From positions 496,001 through 560,000 of the forward strand of contig NZ_VWXD01000002.1 in assembly GCF_011752625.1 (NCBI RefSeq): a DNA stretch of 64,000 bases, read 5' to 3'. The position numbers were made by a program, and so were the translations under genes. Under the pieces are notes generated by a model. That model made no database searches. It was not told the DNA's origin and saw only the letters and a program-made list of their open reading frames with translations. Source of the stretch: Candidatus Pantoea formicae. Lineage in GTDB: Bacteria > Pseudomonadota > Gammaproteobacteria > Enterobacterales > Enterobacteriaceae. Below, piece after piece: positions 39,959 to 49,982 of this stretch; positions within the stretch are counted from its first letter, which is position 1, and each line of letters opens with the position of its first letter.

Positions 39959-41599
39959 TTACGCGTTTTTCAGCACTTCGCTGACAATCTCTACCGCTTC
40001 TTTCTCAATCTGCTGGCGATGCTCAGCGCCAAGGAAGCTTTCACAGTAGATTTTGTAGGCGTCTTCGGTACCTGAAGGACGCGCAGCAAACCAGCCGTTC
40101 TCAGTCATCACTTTCAGACCGCCAATCGATGCACCGTTGCCCGGCGCAGCGGTCAGGCGTGCAGTAATCGGATCGCCCGCCAGCGTATCCGCGCTCACCA
40201 TCTCTGGTGACAGCTTAGACAGTGCCGCTTTTTGCGCAGAAGTCGCAGGTGCCTGCAGTCGGTTGTAACTTGGCGCACCAAAACGTTCAGCCAACTCGTC
40301 ATAGTGCTGCTGTGGGTTCTTACCGGTAACGGCGGTGATCTCTGCCGCCAACAGGCACAGGATGATACCGTCTTTATCGGTTGACCAAGCGGAGCCGTCG
40401 AAGCGCAGGAAGGACGCCCCCGCACTCTCTTCACCGCCAAAACCGAAGCTGCCGTCAAACAGGCCATCAACGAACCATTTGAAGCCAACAGGAACTTCCA
40501 CCAGCTTACGACCAATGTCGTTGACCACGCGGTCAATCATCGCACTGGAGACCAAGGTTTTACCGACCGCAACATCTTTGCCCCACTGCGGGCGATGCTG
40601 GAACAGGTAGTTGATCGCCACCGCCAGATAGTGGTTCGGATTCATCAAACCAGCGGGTGTGACGATGCCGTGACGGTCGTAATCCGGGTCATTACCGAAT
40701 GCCAGATCGAACTTATCTTTATACGCCAGCAAACCGGCCATCGCGCACTCAGACGAGCAGTCCATACGCACTACGCCATCTTTATCCAGATGCATAAAGC
40801 GGAAGGTCTGATCGACAGCATCATTAACGATGGTCAAATCCAGCTTGTAGTGTTCCGCAATACGCTGCCAGTAAGCGATGCCCGAACCGCCGAGCGGATC
40901 GACACCGATTTTCAGGCCTGCTTTCTGAATCGCCGGGAAGTCGATAACCTGTGCCAGCCCTTCAACATAAGGCTGAATCAGATCCTGCTCCACGATATGA
41001 CCACTCACCCATGCCTGATCCAGCGGCAGACGTTTCACGTCTTTCAGTTCGCCTTTGATCAGCTGGTTAGCACGATCTTCCACCACTTTCGTGACGTTAG
41101 TATCAGCCGGTCCACCGTTTGGCGGGTTGTATTTGATACCACCGTCTTCAGGTGGGTTGTGCGAAGGCGTAATGACGATACCGTCCGCCTGCGCGCCGCC
41201 GCGTTTGTTGTGCTCAAGAATGGCATTAGAGATGGCTGGCGTTGGCGTGTAGCCATTCTCCTGCTGCACGATCACATCAACACCGTTCGCCGCCAGCACT
41301 TCCAGCACCGACAGAATCGCTGGCTCGGACAGTGCGTGGGTATCTTTACCCACGTAGCATGGGCCGGTGATGCCATTCTTTTTGCGCTCTTCCGCGATAG
41401 CCTGAGCAATCGCCAAAATGTGCACTTCGTTGAAGCTGTGGCGTCCCGCGCTGCCGCGGTGGCCGGAGGTGCCAAATTTCACCGCATGGTCCGGGTTCGC
41501 CGCATCTGGCTTCAGGACGTAATACTGCGAGGTTAATTGTGCAACGTTAATCAAATCGCTCTGCTGGGCAGGCTGCCCGGCACGGGGGTGATTGGCCAT
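39959..41599 (-). CDS. pgm: Phosphoglucomutase Pgm (alpha-D-glucose specific)
   Basis: Interconverts glucose-1-P and glucose-6-P for glycogen, UDP-glucose and LPS synthesis. It has 546 aa as in E. coli. The phosphoserine loop is [15 protein letters not shown]. The metal-binding loop is [10 protein letters not shown], the sugar-binding loop [10 protein letters not shown], and the phosphate-binding loop [12 protein letters not shown]. It starts 25 bp after seqA and is probably co-transcribed with it. Confidence 0.98.
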   Translation of the reverse strand: MANHPRAGQPAQQSDLINVAQLTSQYYVLKPDAANPDHAVKFGTSGHRGSAGRHSFNEVHILAIAQAIAEERKKNGITGPCYVGKDTHALSEPAILSVLEVLAANGVDVIVQQENGYTPTPAISNAILEHNKRGGAQADGIVITPSHNPPEDGGIKYNPPNGGPADTNVTKVVEDRANQLIKGELKDVKRLPLDQAWVSGHIVEQDLIQPYVEGLAQVIDFPAIQKAGLKIGVDPLGGSGIAYWQRIAEHYKLDLTIVNDAVDQTFRFMHLDKDGVVRMDCSSECAMAGLLAYKDKFDLAFGNDPDYDRHGIVTPAGLMNPNHYLAVAINYLFQHRPQWGKDVAVGKTLVSSAMIDRVVNDIGRKLVEVPVGFKWFVDGLFDGSFGFGGEESAGASFLRFDGSAWSTDKDGIILCLLAAEITAVTGKNPQQHYDELAERFGAPSYNRLQAPATSAQKAALSKLSPEMVSADTLAGDPITARLTAAPGNGASIGGLKVMTENGWFAARPSGTEDAYKIYCESFLGAEHRQQIEKEAVEIVSEVLKNA

Positions 41600-41624
41600 T
41601 GGCGCTTCTCCCTGACGCTTCAGT

Positions 41625-42170
41625 TTAAATGGTGCCGCGAACTTTCTCTGTCAGTTCCTGTGGGAACTGCATAGCCAGCATGATGTGTTCCACCATGCTG
41701 CATTTGCGGCCTGTATTGGTATTGGTGATCACCCAGTACGGTGTGCCGGGAACGTGCTTCGGCTTAGTATGGGTGCCATTTTGCAGCAGTGTGTGCTCGT
41801 CACCCGCAAAATAGACGCGAGTGCGGCCCTGCAGCGAGGCAGTGGCTTCAGCAAATGCTGCTGGATCAAGACGATAGAGCGTTGACAGTACCAGCATAAA
41901 GCGATTAACCGCCTTATTCTGCTCGGCATACTCATCGGAGAGCAGCAGTTCACGCACGGCGCGTACGCGATCCTGAGGACGCGCTTCGCTGCGCACTGGC
42001 TGCGCTTCCTTGACCGAAGCCGAAGCCGCAGCGACAGGTGCAGTCGGTGCGCTCTGGCCCGCGGTAAACTTCAGCATGCGGCGCAAAATATCGGAGGCGC
42101 TTTCACCAATGTGCTGCGTGTGGCTGGCAATATAACGGTAGAGTTCTTCGTCAACTTCAATCGTTTTCAT
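41625..42170 (-). CDS. seqA: Replication initiation negative regulator SeqA
   Basis: Binds hemimethylated GATC sites and sequesters oriC. 181 aa starting at [19 protein letters not shown], which is the filament-forming N-terminal domain ([11 protein letters not shown]). An Ala-rich linker follows, then the DNA-binding domain with [14 protein letters not shown] and [11 protein letters not shown]. The start follows GGAATAAG. It is divergent from ybfF. Confidence 0.97.
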   Translation of the reverse strand: MKTIEVDEELYRYIASHTQHIGESASDILRRMLKFTAGQSAPTAPVAAASASVKEAQPVRSEARPQDRVRAVRELLLSDEYAEQNKAVNRFMLVLSTLYRLDPAAFAEATASLQGRTRVYFAGDEHTLLQNGTHTKPKHVPGTPYWVITNTNTGRKCSMVEHIMLAMQFPQELTEKVRGTI

Positions 42171-42418
42171 CTTATTCCGTACAATTCTGGCAAATGACAG
42201 AACCACGCATTATTGCAACGGCCTTAGCAAAATCGAGCTGTGCAAAACGTGAGCGGGCTCTAACATAAGGATTATAAAGTTAAATCCGTGGCAGCCGATA
42301 GCGCTGGCGTCGTTTCAGGGCAAAAGTCGGAATATGCCCTAATGCCTGGCCGGCTGGCTCCTGGACAGGTGAATCCATGATACCCTAAGCCAAGGTCACA
42401 ACCGTAAGAACTTTAGCC

Positions 42419-43183
42419 ATGATTTTGAACGCCCGTCTGCAAACTGAACAATCTTCTCCTGATGCTACCCCCATTCTGTTAATTCATGGCCTTTTCGGCA
42501 GCCTCGATAATCTCGGGGTGCTGGCGCGTGGCGTACGTGATGTGCGCCCGACGCTGCAAGTTGATGTGCGTAACCATGGGTTATCCGCGCGCAGTGAAGT
42601 CATGAACTACTCTGCGATGGCGCAGGACATTGTCGAAACGATGGATGCGCATGATATCGAACGTGCGGGCGTCATCGGCCACTCGATGGGCGGTAAAATC
42701 GCCATGGCGCTGAGTGCGATAGCCCCTGAGCGTATTGAGAAGATGGTGCTGATCGATATCGCGCCGGTGGATTATCAAACGCGGCGCCATGATGAAATCT
42801 TTGCCGGCATTCGCGCCGTGACGGCCGCAGGCGTGACGCGCCGCAGCGAAGCCGCCGAAGTGATGCGCCATCACATCGCTGAAGAGGGTGTCATACAGTT
42901 TATTCTCAAGTCCTTTGTGGACGGTGAATGGCGCTTTAATGTGCCGGTGCTGTGGGACAATTACACCACTATTTCGGGTTGGGAAGAGATTCCAGCGTGG
43001 CCGCATCCCGCGTTGTTTATTCGCGGTGGCGATTCTCCTTACCTGGATAATCAACATCGCGCGGCCCTGCTGCGTCAGTTCCCGCAAGCCCATGCGCACG
43101 TCATCAGCGGCGCTGGGCATTGGGTTCACGCGGAAAAACCTGATGCAGTTTTACGCGCTGTTCGTCGCTTTTTTAACCTGTAA
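42419..43183 (+). CDS. ybfF: Alpha/beta-hydrolase esterase YbfF
   Basis: 254-aa thioesterase/esterase acting on short acyl-CoA or ester substrates in E. coli. The nucleophile Ser is in VIGHSMGGKIAM. The oxyanion loop is LIHGLFGSLDNLG. The catalytic His lies in SGAGHWVHAEKP. The length equals the E. coli protein, and it is divergent from seqA as there. Physiological role unclear. Confidence 0.95.
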   Translation: MILNARLQTEQSSPDATPILLIHGLFGSLDNLGVLARGVRDVRPTLQVDVRNHGLSARSEVMNYSAMAQDIVETMDAHDIERAGVIGHSMGGKIAMALSAIAPERIEKMVLIDIAPVDYQTRRHDEIFAGIRAVTAAGVTRRSEAAEVMRHHIAEEGVIQFILKSFVDGEWRFNVPVLWDNYTTISGWEEIPAWPHPALFIRGGDSPYLDNQHRAALLRQFPQAHAHVISGAGHWVHAEKPDAVLRAVRRFFNL

Positions 43184-43351
43184 AAGCAAAAGCTTGCTGG
43201 AAGTGGTTTAGGGTTGGCGTCTCACAGGGCGCTGGAGTATGATGTCGCGCTAAAAATTTGCCGCGGATGATTTTTTCGCCGTGGTCGGGCCGATAATGTA
43301 TAAATCGCGCAGCGCCTTTCCGCCGTTCGCGCCCACTCAGTTTCACAAATC

Positions 43352-43627
43352 ATGGCAAAAGAACAGACAGACCGCACCACGCTTGATCTCTTCGCAGACG
43401 AGCGGCGTCCCGGTCGCCCAAAAACCAGCCTGCTGACGCGTGACGAACAGTTACGCATCAACAAACGCAACCAGCTCAAGCGCGATAAAGTGCGAGGGCT
43501 GCGTCGTGTTGAGTTGAAAATGTCCAGCGAGGCAGTTGATGCACTCAACACGCTGGCCGAGCAACAAAACATCAGTCGCAGCGAGTTGATTGAACAAATG
43601 CTCTTGGCGCAACTCAAACTGTCTTAA
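43352..43627 (+). CDS. ybfE: LexA-regulated protein YbfE homologue
   Basis: 91 aa starting MAKEQTDRTTLDLFADERRPGRPKTS. A basic N-terminal half is followed by a ribbon-helix-helix-like segment (AVDALNTLAEQQNISRSELIEQML). E. coli ybfE is SOS-regulated, but I saw no CTGT-N8-ACAG box in the 168-bp gap upstream. No strong ribosome site precedes the ATG. Function unknown. Confidence 0.88.
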   Translation: MAKEQTDRTTLDLFADERRPGRPKTSLLTRDEQLRINKRNQLKRDKVRGLRRVELKMSSEAVDALNTLAEQQNISRSELIEQMLLAQLKLS

Positions 43628-43764
43628 TGCGCGCGGACCGCACGTAGGAACACAAAGTTCAGGCTTTACACGTTCCGCCCTTTTACTCGGTCTGCTATTA
43701 TTCGCTTAAATGTGCAGTCAACTGACTTACTTTCACAATCAGGATTCAAGAGGTTACCTAACCC

Positions 43765-44295
43765 ATGGCAATCGTAGGCATTTTCTTCGGCAGCGATACC
43801 GGCAACACTGAAAACATTGCAAAAATGATCCAGAAACAACTGGGTAAAGATGTCGCCGAAGTGCATGACATTGCTAAAAGCACCAAAGAAGATCTCGCAG
43901 CGTTCGACATCCTGCTGTTGGGCATTCCGACCTGGTATTACGGCGAAGCACAGTGTGACTGGGATGATTTCTTCCCGACGCTGGAAGAGATCGACTTTAA
44001 TGGCAAACTCGTTGCGCTGTTTGGCTGTGGCGATCAGGAAGATTACGCAGAATATTTCTGTGACGCGATGGGCACTATCCGCGACATCATCGAACCAAAC
44101 GGTGCGGTGATTGTTGGGCACTGGCCGACTGAAGGCTACCATTTCGAAGCATCAAAAGGTTTGGCAGATGACAAGCATTTCTTGGGCTTAGCGATTGATG
44201 AAGATCGTCAGCCAGAGTTGACCAACGAACGTGTAGACGCTTGGGTGAAGCAGATTTTCGATGAACTGCAATTGAAAGAGATCATCGAAGCATAA
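43765..44295 (+). CDS. fldA: Flavodoxin I FldA
   Basis: Essential FMN electron carrier that supplies IspG/IspH, biotin synthase and pyruvate formate-lyase activase in E. coli. 176 aa. The phosphate-binding loop is FFGSDTGNTENIA; the isoalloxazine loops contain PTWYYGEAQCDWDDF and GCGDQEDYAEYFCDAMG. It begins after AAGAGG and lies 358 bp before fur. Confidence 0.98.
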   Translation: MAIVGIFFGSDTGNTENIAKMIQKQLGKDVAEVHDIAKSTKEDLAAFDILLLGIPTWYYGEAQCDWDDFFPTLEEIDFNGKLVALFGCGDQEDYAEYFCDAMGTIRDIIEPNGAVIVGHWPTEGYHFEASKGLADDKHFLGLAIDEDRQPELTNERVDAWVKQIFDELQLKEIIEA

Positions 44296-44653
44296 GGCTT
44301 TTCCCAAACCGATGTGGGCGGTGTCTCACATCGGTGCAACGGAATTTCCTATAAAAATAATAGCTACGGTTTTTTAACTTTTCCCCGCAAATCTGTACAA
44401 TACCCGCAATGGTCATCCGCTTATTCCTCTGACAGTAGAATGAGGCTGAGTGAAATGGAAATCCAAACCAGCCTGTTTCGCCATGGCTTAGGCAGCATTT
44501 ATCCTTACAGCCTATGTTGATTTAATGCGATAGCTTGGTTTTCATTTCACTGCTTCAGTTCTATAATGAGACGCAAATGAGAATAGGCGTTGACCTAAAC
44601 ATTCAAGGCCCTTGTGCCACAAGTGACAAGCAAAGTAACAGGACAATATCCGC
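44296..44653 (+). promoter_or_regulatory. fldA-fur intergenic region with fur promoter
   Basis: 358 bp without a clear gene. TTTTCA (44539-44544) and TATAAT (44562-44567) are 17 bp apart and make a good sigma70 promoter. The -10 overlaps a degenerate Fur-like stretch (ATAATGAGACGCAAATGAGAA). In E. coli a short leader ORF (uof) couples RyhB control to fur. A 26-codon ORF from 44440 is a poor candidate, because it lies upstream of this promoter. Confidence 0.5.
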
Positions 44654-45103
44654 ATGACTGACAACAACTCCGCATTGAAGAAGGCTGGCCTGAAAGTCAC
44701 TCTGCCAAGATTGAAAATTTTGGAAGTGCTTCAAGGACCCGGCCCTGAGTCCCACCACGTCAGTGCGGAAGATTTGTACAAGCGCCTGATTGATATGGGC
44801 GAAGAGATTGGTCTGGCCACGGTATATCGCGTTCTTAACCAGTTTGATGACGCAGGTATCGTAACCCGTCATAACTTCGAAGGCGGTAAATCCGTATTCG
44901 AACTGACTCAACAACATCACCATGACCACTTGATCTGCCTGGATTGTGGCAAGGTCATCGAATTCAGCGATGAGTCAATCGAAACGCGTCAGCGTGAAAT
45001 TGCGACTCGCCATGGCATCAAGCTCAGCAACCATAGCCTGTATCTGTATGGTCACTGTGCTATTGGAGACTGCCGCGAAGACGATACGCTCCACGACAAG
45101 TAA
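44654..45103 (+). CDS. fur: Ferric uptake regulator Fur
   Basis: Fe(II)-dependent repressor of iron genes, dimeric and zinc-structured. 149 aa (E. coli 148). The N-terminal winged helix has KKAGLKVTLPRLKILEVL and GLATVYRVLNQF. The metal sites include HHHDHLICLDCGKVIEF with the structural Cys pair, and the C-terminus has GHCAIGDC. A GP-rich insert (GPGPES) distinguishes it slightly from E. coli. Confidence 0.98.
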   Translation: MTDNNSALKKAGLKVTLPRLKILEVLQGPGPESHHVSAEDLYKRLIDMGEEIGLATVYRVLNQFDDAGIVTRHNFEGGKSVFELTQQHHHDHLICLDCGKVIEFSDESIETRQREIATRHGIKLSNHSLYLYGHCAIGDCREDDTLHDK

Positions 45104-45123
45104 TCGAGTGTGCTATGCAATAT

Positions 45124-45155
45124 AAAAAAACCGGTGCCTGGCACCGGTTTTTTTA
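45124..45155. terminator. Bidirectional terminator between fur and the NTF2-like gene
   Basis: AAAAAAACCGGTGCC-TG-GGCACCGG-type symmetric stem (CCGGTGCC / GGCACCGG) flanked by seven A and seven T. It can end both convergent transcripts. Confidence 0.92.
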
Positions 45156-45164
45156 TGCCTGCGA

Positions 45165-45560
45165 TCAGGCAACAAAGGTCTCATGAAGATAGCGCCAGCG
45201 CGGAATCGTGGTACTGCAATCCAGCACAGCCAGCGCGATGCGGCTTTGGTTGGTGCCATTCATCATTTGCAATTCACGGTATTGAATCGTCACTTCCTGA
45301 CTCTGCTGAGAGATGATGGCATGTTCGCTGGTCGCAATACGCATCCCCTCACGTCGGCCATGCAACTGGCGGAACAACACTTCAGTGTCGTTAAGATCCA
45401 ATTGCTTACCCAGTGGCGTCACCATTTTGAATTCAGGGTGAAAGTGAGACAAAAGCAATTCCATGCTGTCATCGCTGCCTTCTGCCTGGTTAAAAATTCG
45501 TTCAATCAGCTGATGTAAAACCACCACACTGTGTTTAGCTTCCAGAGCGAGACTGGTCAT
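45165..45560 (-). CDS. NTF2-like (SnoaL/DUF4440-type) hypothetical protein
   Basis: 131 aa starting MTSLALEAKHSVVVLHQLIER after AAAGGAAA. The pattern (N-terminal helices, FHPEFKMVTPLGKQLDLND, a central IQYRELQMM and a C-terminal sheet) fits small NTF2-like proteins. I do not recognise a specific function. It occupies the place of chiPQ/ybfN in E. coli, between fur and glnS, and has its own short upstream region (about 70 bp AT-rich). No signal peptide is seen. Confidence 0.75.
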   Translation of the reverse strand: MTSLALEAKHSVVVLHQLIERIFNQAEGSDDSMELLLSHFHPEFKMVTPLGKQLDLNDTEVLFRQLHGRREGMRIATSEHAIISQQSQEVTIQYRELQMMNGTNQSRIALAVLDCSTTIPRWRYLHETFVA

Positions 45561-45739
45561 TTTTTTTCCTTTGATAACCCGCAAAGCCTTATCTGAGAGC
45601 GCTAGCCTACCTGAAAAAAAGTTTTTCACACTCGCTAATGGATTAATTTTGCTAAAGTCAGATTAGTCGCAAAATTCACCAACAAACACCATTGAGCTCC
45701 CGCAGCATAAATAGCTGGAAGTGGTGGATTGCAGACAAT

Positions 45740-45766
45740 AAAAAAGGGCGAAAACTCGCCCTTTTA
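45740..45766 (-). terminator. glnS terminator
   Basis: AAAAGGGCG-AGTTTT-CGCCCTTTTTT on the minus strand, about 30 bp past the glnS stop. Confidence 0.88.
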
Positions 45767-45795
45767 TGATCATATCGTGCTTTCAACAAGCAGGA

Positions 45796-47463
45796 TTAAT
45801 CGCCGATTTTGGCAAAGGTATCACGCAGACCTACCGTGCGGTTAAACACCAGCTTAGCTGGCTGCGAGTAGACGCTATCCGCACAGAAATAACCTTCACG
45901 TTCAAACTGGTACGGTGCGGAAGCAGTAGCTTCACGCAGACCCGACTCGACAAAGCCCTGTTTGATTTCCAGCGAATTCGGGTTGATGGTGGTCAGGAAA
46001 TCTTCCGCCGCCGCCGGATTCGGTATGCTGAACAGACGATCGTAAAGGCGGAATTCAGCAGGCAGTGCATGAATGGCTGATACCCAATGAATCACGCCTT
46101 TCACCTTACGACCATCCGCAGGATCTTTGCTCAGTGTGTCGACATCGCAGGTTGCGTAGATGCAGGTAATGTTCCCCTCTTCATCTTTGGCTACACGCTC
46201 TGCACGAATAACATAGGCATTACGCAGACGCACCTCTTTGCCCAGCACCAAGCGTTTGTACTGCTTGTTGGCTTCTTCGCGGAAGTCAGCGCGGTCGATC
46301 CACACTTCGCGGCTGAACGGCACTTGACGCGTGCCCATCTCCGGTTTGTTGGGATGGTTTGGCATGGTCAGTGTTTCTTCGTGACCCGCCGGCAGGTTTT
46401 CGATCACCACTTTCAGAGGATCGAGCACCGCCATCGCACGTGGTGCGTTCTCATTGAGATCGTCACGGATGCATGACTCCAGCGACGCCATCTCTACGAT
46501 GTTGTCCTGCTTGGTCACGCCAATACGGCGACAGAATTCGCGAATCGAAGCTGCGCTGTAGCCACGACGACGCAGACCAGAAACGGTCAACATGCGCGGG
46601 TCATCCCAGCTTTCAACGACCTTCTCGGTCACCAGCTGCGTCAGCTTGCGCTTAGACATCACTGCATACTCAAGATTCAGACGAGAGAATTCGTACTGAC
46701 GTGGATGCTGAGGGATGGTGATGTTATCCAGCACCCAATCGTACAGGCGACGGTTGTCCTGGAACTCCAGCGTACAGAGCGAATGGGTAATGCCTTCAAT
46801 CGCATCGGAGATGCAGTGGGTGAAATCGTACATCGGATAGATGCACCACTTTTCGCCGGTTTGGTGATGTTCCGCAAATTTAATGCGGTACAACACCGGA
46901 TCGCGCATCACGATGAAGCTTGAAGCCATGTCAATTTTGGCGCGCAGGCAGGCTTTGCCCTCTGCGAAACCGCCATCACGCATCTTCTGGAACAGCGCCA
47001 GGTTCTCCTCCACGCTGCGATCGCGATACGGGCTGTTCTTGCCCGGTGCCGTGAGCGTGCCGCGATATTCACGGATCTCATCGGCGGAGAGTTCATCAAC
47101 GTAAGCCAGACCTTTATTGATCAGCTCTACGGCGTAGTTAAACAATTGGTCGAAGTAGTCTGAGGAGTAACGAATGTTGCCGCTCCACTCAAAGCCCAGC
47201 CATTGCACGTCACGCTTGATGGATTCAACGAACTCCAGATCTTCTTTCACTGGGTTGGTATCGTCGAAACGCAGGTTGCACTGACCTTGATAATCTTGGG
47301 CGATACCAAAGTTCAGGCAGATAGATTTCGCATGGCCAATATGCAGGTAACCATTGGGCTCAGGCGGGAAACGGGTATGCACACTGTTGTGCTTACCGCT
47401 CGCCAAATCTTCGTCGATGATCTGACGAATAAAGTTCGTTGGGCGGGCTTCAGCCTCACTCAT
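45796..47463 (-). CDS. glnS: Glutaminyl-tRNA synthetase GlnS
   Basis: Class I synthetase that charges tRNA-Gln. The 555-aa product starts at [20 protein letters not shown] (27 codons inside the longest frame). The HIGH signature is [10 protein letters not shown] and the KMSKS loop appears as [15 protein letters not shown] lies near the active site. The C-terminal anticodon-binding beta-barrels start around residue 340. Its substrate genes, five tRNA-Gln copies, are about 9 kb downstream. Confidence 0.98.
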   Translation of the reverse strand: MSEAEARPTNFIRQIIDEDLASGKHNSVHTRFPPEPNGYLHIGHAKSICLNFGIAQDYQGQCNLRFDDTNPVKEDLEFVESIKRDVQWLGFEWSGNIRYSSDYFDQLFNYAVELINKGLAYVDELSADEIREYRGTLTAPGKNSPYRDRSVEENLALFQKMRDGGFAEGKACLRAKIDMASSFIVMRDPVLYRIKFAEHHQTGEKWCIYPMYDFTHCISDAIEGITHSLCTLEFQDNRRLYDWVLDNITIPQHPRQYEFSRLNLEYAVMSKRKLTQLVTEKVVESWDDPRMLTVSGLRRRGYSAASIREFCRRIGVTKQDNIVEMASLESCIRDDLNENAPRAMAVLDPLKVVIENLPAGHEETLTMPNHPNKPEMGTRQVPFSREVWIDRADFREEANKQYKRLVLGKEVRLRNAYVIRAERVAKDEEGNITCIYATCDVDTLSKDPADGRKVKGVIHWVSAIHALPAEFRLYDRLFSIPNPAAAEDFLTTINPNSLEIKQGFVESGLREATASAPYQFEREGYFCADSVYSQPAKLVFNRTVGLRDTFAKIGD

Positions 47464-47566
47464 CTCAAAATCCTCAAAACAATAGCGGGTGATTTGTACC
47501 ACGAAGTAACGGAGTATGATCCACAAAGCGCAGGAGGGAAACAACCGTTTGTTGGTCGTTTTAAAA

Positions 47567-47595
47567 CAAAAAAGGCAGGAATTGCTTCCTGCCTT
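47567..47595 (-). terminator. nagE terminator
   Basis: AAGGCAGGAA-GCAA-TTCCTGCCTT followed by TTTTG on the minus strand. It lies 20 bp past the nagE stop. Confidence 0.9.
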
Positions 47596-47614
47596 CTGGC
47601 TAAATCACAAGGAC

Positions 47615-49645
47615 TTAGTTTTTCACTTCATACAGCGGTGTCACACCCGCGACGACCGAGCCACTCGCCAGCAGATTCAGACCTGCGAAATCATCGCTAT
47701 TACTCACTACCACCGGGCTAATCATTGAGCGTGCATTGGCATTGAGGTAGTCCAGATCCATTTCCAGCACGGGCTGACCCGCACTGACCGTCGCACCCTC
47801 TTCGACCAGACGCGTAAAGCCTTTACCTTCCAGCGCTACCGTATCCAGACCCATGTGTACCACGATCTCAACACCGTTGGCCGTTTCAAGGCAGAACGCG
47901 TGGTTGGTGTTGAAGATTTTCACCAGGGTACCGGCAATCGGTGCGACGACAGTTTTGTCGGTTGGCTTGATCGCCAGGCCATCGCCCACCGCCTTGCTGG
48001 CGAAGGCTTCATCTGGCACGGCATCCAACGCCACAATATCACCCGTCACCGGTGCCAGCAGGGTGGCGATGACCGCTTTCTCGCTGTTCAGAACGGCCTG
48101 TGGTTTGGCAGCGACGGGCGCTGGCGCCGCGGATGACGCGGTTGCTGCCACAGGGCCTTTACTCAGGACGGTTTTCATCGCGCTCGCAATGAGCTCAGCC
48201 TGTGTACCGACAATCACCTGCACACTCTGTTTGTTCAGGCGAATAACGCCCGATGCGCCCAAACGTTTCGCCACACCGTCATTCACCTGCGCTGAATCTT
48301 TCACGTTCAGACGCAGACGAGTAATACAGGCATCAATGTTGGTCAGGTTTTCAGAACCACCCACCGCAGCAATATAACGGCGCGCCAGGGATTCAGTTTG
48401 GCTTTCACCGCTACCGCTATGGTCGACGTTGACGTCATAACCATCTGTTTCATCGCCCGCAGACAGTTCACGACCCGGCGTCATCAGGTTGAATTTCTTA
48501 ATCGTGAAGCGGAACACCACGTAATAGACGACGAAGAACACCAGGCCTTGTGGGATCAGCATCCACCAGTTCACCGCCAGTGGATTTCGGGTTGAGAGCA
48601 CCATATCCACTAACCCGGCACTGAAACCGAAACCGGCAATCCAATGCATGCTTGCTGCGATGAACACCGAAATACCGGTCAGCACGGCGTGAATGACATA
48701 CAGCACCGGCGCCACGAACATAAAGGAGAATTCCAGTGGCTCAGTGATGCCGGTAAAGAAGGCCGCAAAAGCCGCAGCCAGCATGATACCGCCCACTTTG
48801 GCGCGGTTTTCTGGACGCGCACAGTGGTAGATTGCCAACGCAGCGCCAGGCAGACCAAACATCATGATAGGGAAGAAGCCCGCCTGATAACGACCCGTAA
48901 TACCTGGGATCCCCGTGCCGTTGGCAATAGATTGTGCACCACCAAGGAACTTAGGAATGTCGTTAATTCCGGCTACGTCGAACCAGAATACGGAGTTCAA
49001 TGCGTGATGCAGACCGACAGGAATCAACAGACGGTTGAAGAAGGCGTAGACGCCCGCACCCACTGAACCCAGTTTCTGAATGTGCTCACCGAAGTTGACC
49101 AAGCCACCGAAGATGATTGGCCAGATATACATCAGGATGAAGGCAACGATAATCATCAAGAAGGAAACGAGGATCGGCACCAAGCGGCGTCCACTGAAGA
49201 ACGACAGTGCTTTCGGCAGCTCCACGTGGCTAAAGCGGTTATACACTTCAGCTGAGAGAATACCGACCAGGATACCAACAAACTGGTTGTTGATTTTACC
49301 GAAGGCCGCTGGCACCTGATCCACCGGTATTTTCTGAATCATAGCGACCGCAGCAGGTGAGCAGAGTGTGGTCACCACCAGGAAGCCGACGAAGCCCGTT
49401 AACGCGGCTGCGCCATCTTTATCTTTCGACATACCGTAAGCCACACCAATGGCAAACAGCACAGACATATTTTCAATGATGGCCGAACCGGATTTGATCA
49501 ACAGTGCCGCCAGCGCATTGCCTGCGCCCCAGCTGTCTGGATCAAGCCAGTACCCCACACCCATCAAGATTGCCGCTGCCGGCAGGGTCGCTACCGGCAC
49601 CATAAGCGCACGGCCGACCTTTTGCAGATATCCTAAAATACTCAC
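47615..49645 (-). CDS. nagE: N-acetylglucosamine PTS transporter EIICBA NagE
   Basis: Imports and phosphorylates GlcNAc. 676 aa (E. coli 648). EIIC membrane domain about residues 1-375 has GFFPIMMFGLPGAALAIY. EIIB (about 400-480) has the phospho-Cys at residue 440 in NIDACITRLRLNV. An Ala/Pro linker (about 495-525) accounts for most of the extra length. EIIA (about 530-676) has the phospho-His at 597 in VEIVVHMGLDTV. It is divergent from nagBACD across a shared operator region. Confidence 0.97.
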   Translation of the reverse strand: MSILGYLQKVGRALMVPVATLPAAAILMGVGYWLDPDSWGAGNALAALLIKSGSAIIENMSVLFAIGVAYGMSKDKDGAAALTGFVGFLVVTTLCSPAAVAMIQKIPVDQVPAAFGKINNQFVGILVGILSAEVYNRFSHVELPKALSFFSGRRLVPILVSFLMIIVAFILMYIWPIIFGGLVNFGEHIQKLGSVGAGVYAFFNRLLIPVGLHHALNSVFWFDVAGINDIPKFLGGAQSIANGTGIPGITGRYQAGFFPIMMFGLPGAALAIYHCARPENRAKVGGIMLAAAFAAFFTGITEPLEFSFMFVAPVLYVIHAVLTGISVFIAASMHWIAGFGFSAGLVDMVLSTRNPLAVNWWMLIPQGLVFFVVYYVVFRFTIKKFNLMTPGRELSAGDETDGYDVNVDHSGSGESQTESLARRYIAAVGGSENLTNIDACITRLRLNVKDSAQVNDGVAKRLGASGVIRLNKQSVQVIVGTQAELIASAMKTVLSKGPVAATASSAAPAPVAAKPQAVLNSEKAVIATLLAPVTGDIVALDAVPDEAFASKAVGDGLAIKPTDKTVVAPIAGTLVKIFNTNHAFCLETANGVEIVVHMGLDTVALEGKGFTRLVEEGATVSAGQPVLEMDLDYLNANARSMISPVVVSNSDDFAGLNLLASGSVVAGVTPLYEVKN

Positions 49646-49758
49646 CTTATTCTCCCCCTATGAGACTGGCGTTTTGCCGTGGCGTGGGTTGATTTTATTA
49701 TCCCGACGCTCGGTACCTTGATGACATCATTCACCACGAAGCGCAGTGTAAAGATAAA

Positions 49759-49779
49759 TTAATTCGCCTCGCAAATTAA
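49759..49779. promoter_or_regulatory. NagC-type operator (nagE side)
   Basis: TTAATTCGCCTCGCAAATTAA is a near-symmetric AT-armed dyad with C/G near the centre, like NagC sites. It lies 114-134 bp upstream of nagE. Confidence 0.6.
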
Positions 49780-49791
49780 AACCACGATAAC

Positions 49792-49807
49792 TGTGACTTT
49801 AATCACC
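49792..49807. promoter_or_regulatory. CRP site between the two NagC-type operators
   Basis: TGTGA-CTTTAA-TCACC fits the CRP consensus TGTGA-N6-TCACA at 9 of 10 positions. The placement between the operators is as in E. coli nagE-nagB. Confidence 0.7.
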
Positions 49808-49853
49808 ATAACGGACGTTTATTCCTGCGAAATGCTAGCCACCACCACAAACT

Positions 49854-49872
49854 TATTTTATGATGAAAAATA
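49854..49872. promoter_or_regulatory. NagC-type operator (nagB side)
   Basis: TATTTT (49854-49859) and AAAATA (49867-49872) form a dyad. Its centre is 94 bp from that of the 49759-49779 site, close to the roughly 93-bp spacing that supports NagC looping in E. coli. Confidence 0.55.
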
Positions 49873-49982
49873 TCAGGTCGCACTTTTCCCTGCTGGTTAC
49901 GCTTAAACGGATTACGCTTAAGGGCAGCAACCTAAACCAGAATCGGCGACAACATTTTCCTAATCTTAATTGAGGTGAAGAC

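Noticed and set aside
43184..43351. LexA box ahead of ybfE
   Set aside because: No CTGT-N8-ACAG-like sequence was found, though the E. coli gene is SOS-controlled.
44440..44520. 26-codon ORF as the fur leader peptide uof
   Set aside because: It lies upstream of the best fur promoter, ends 134 bp before fur and has no ribosome site.
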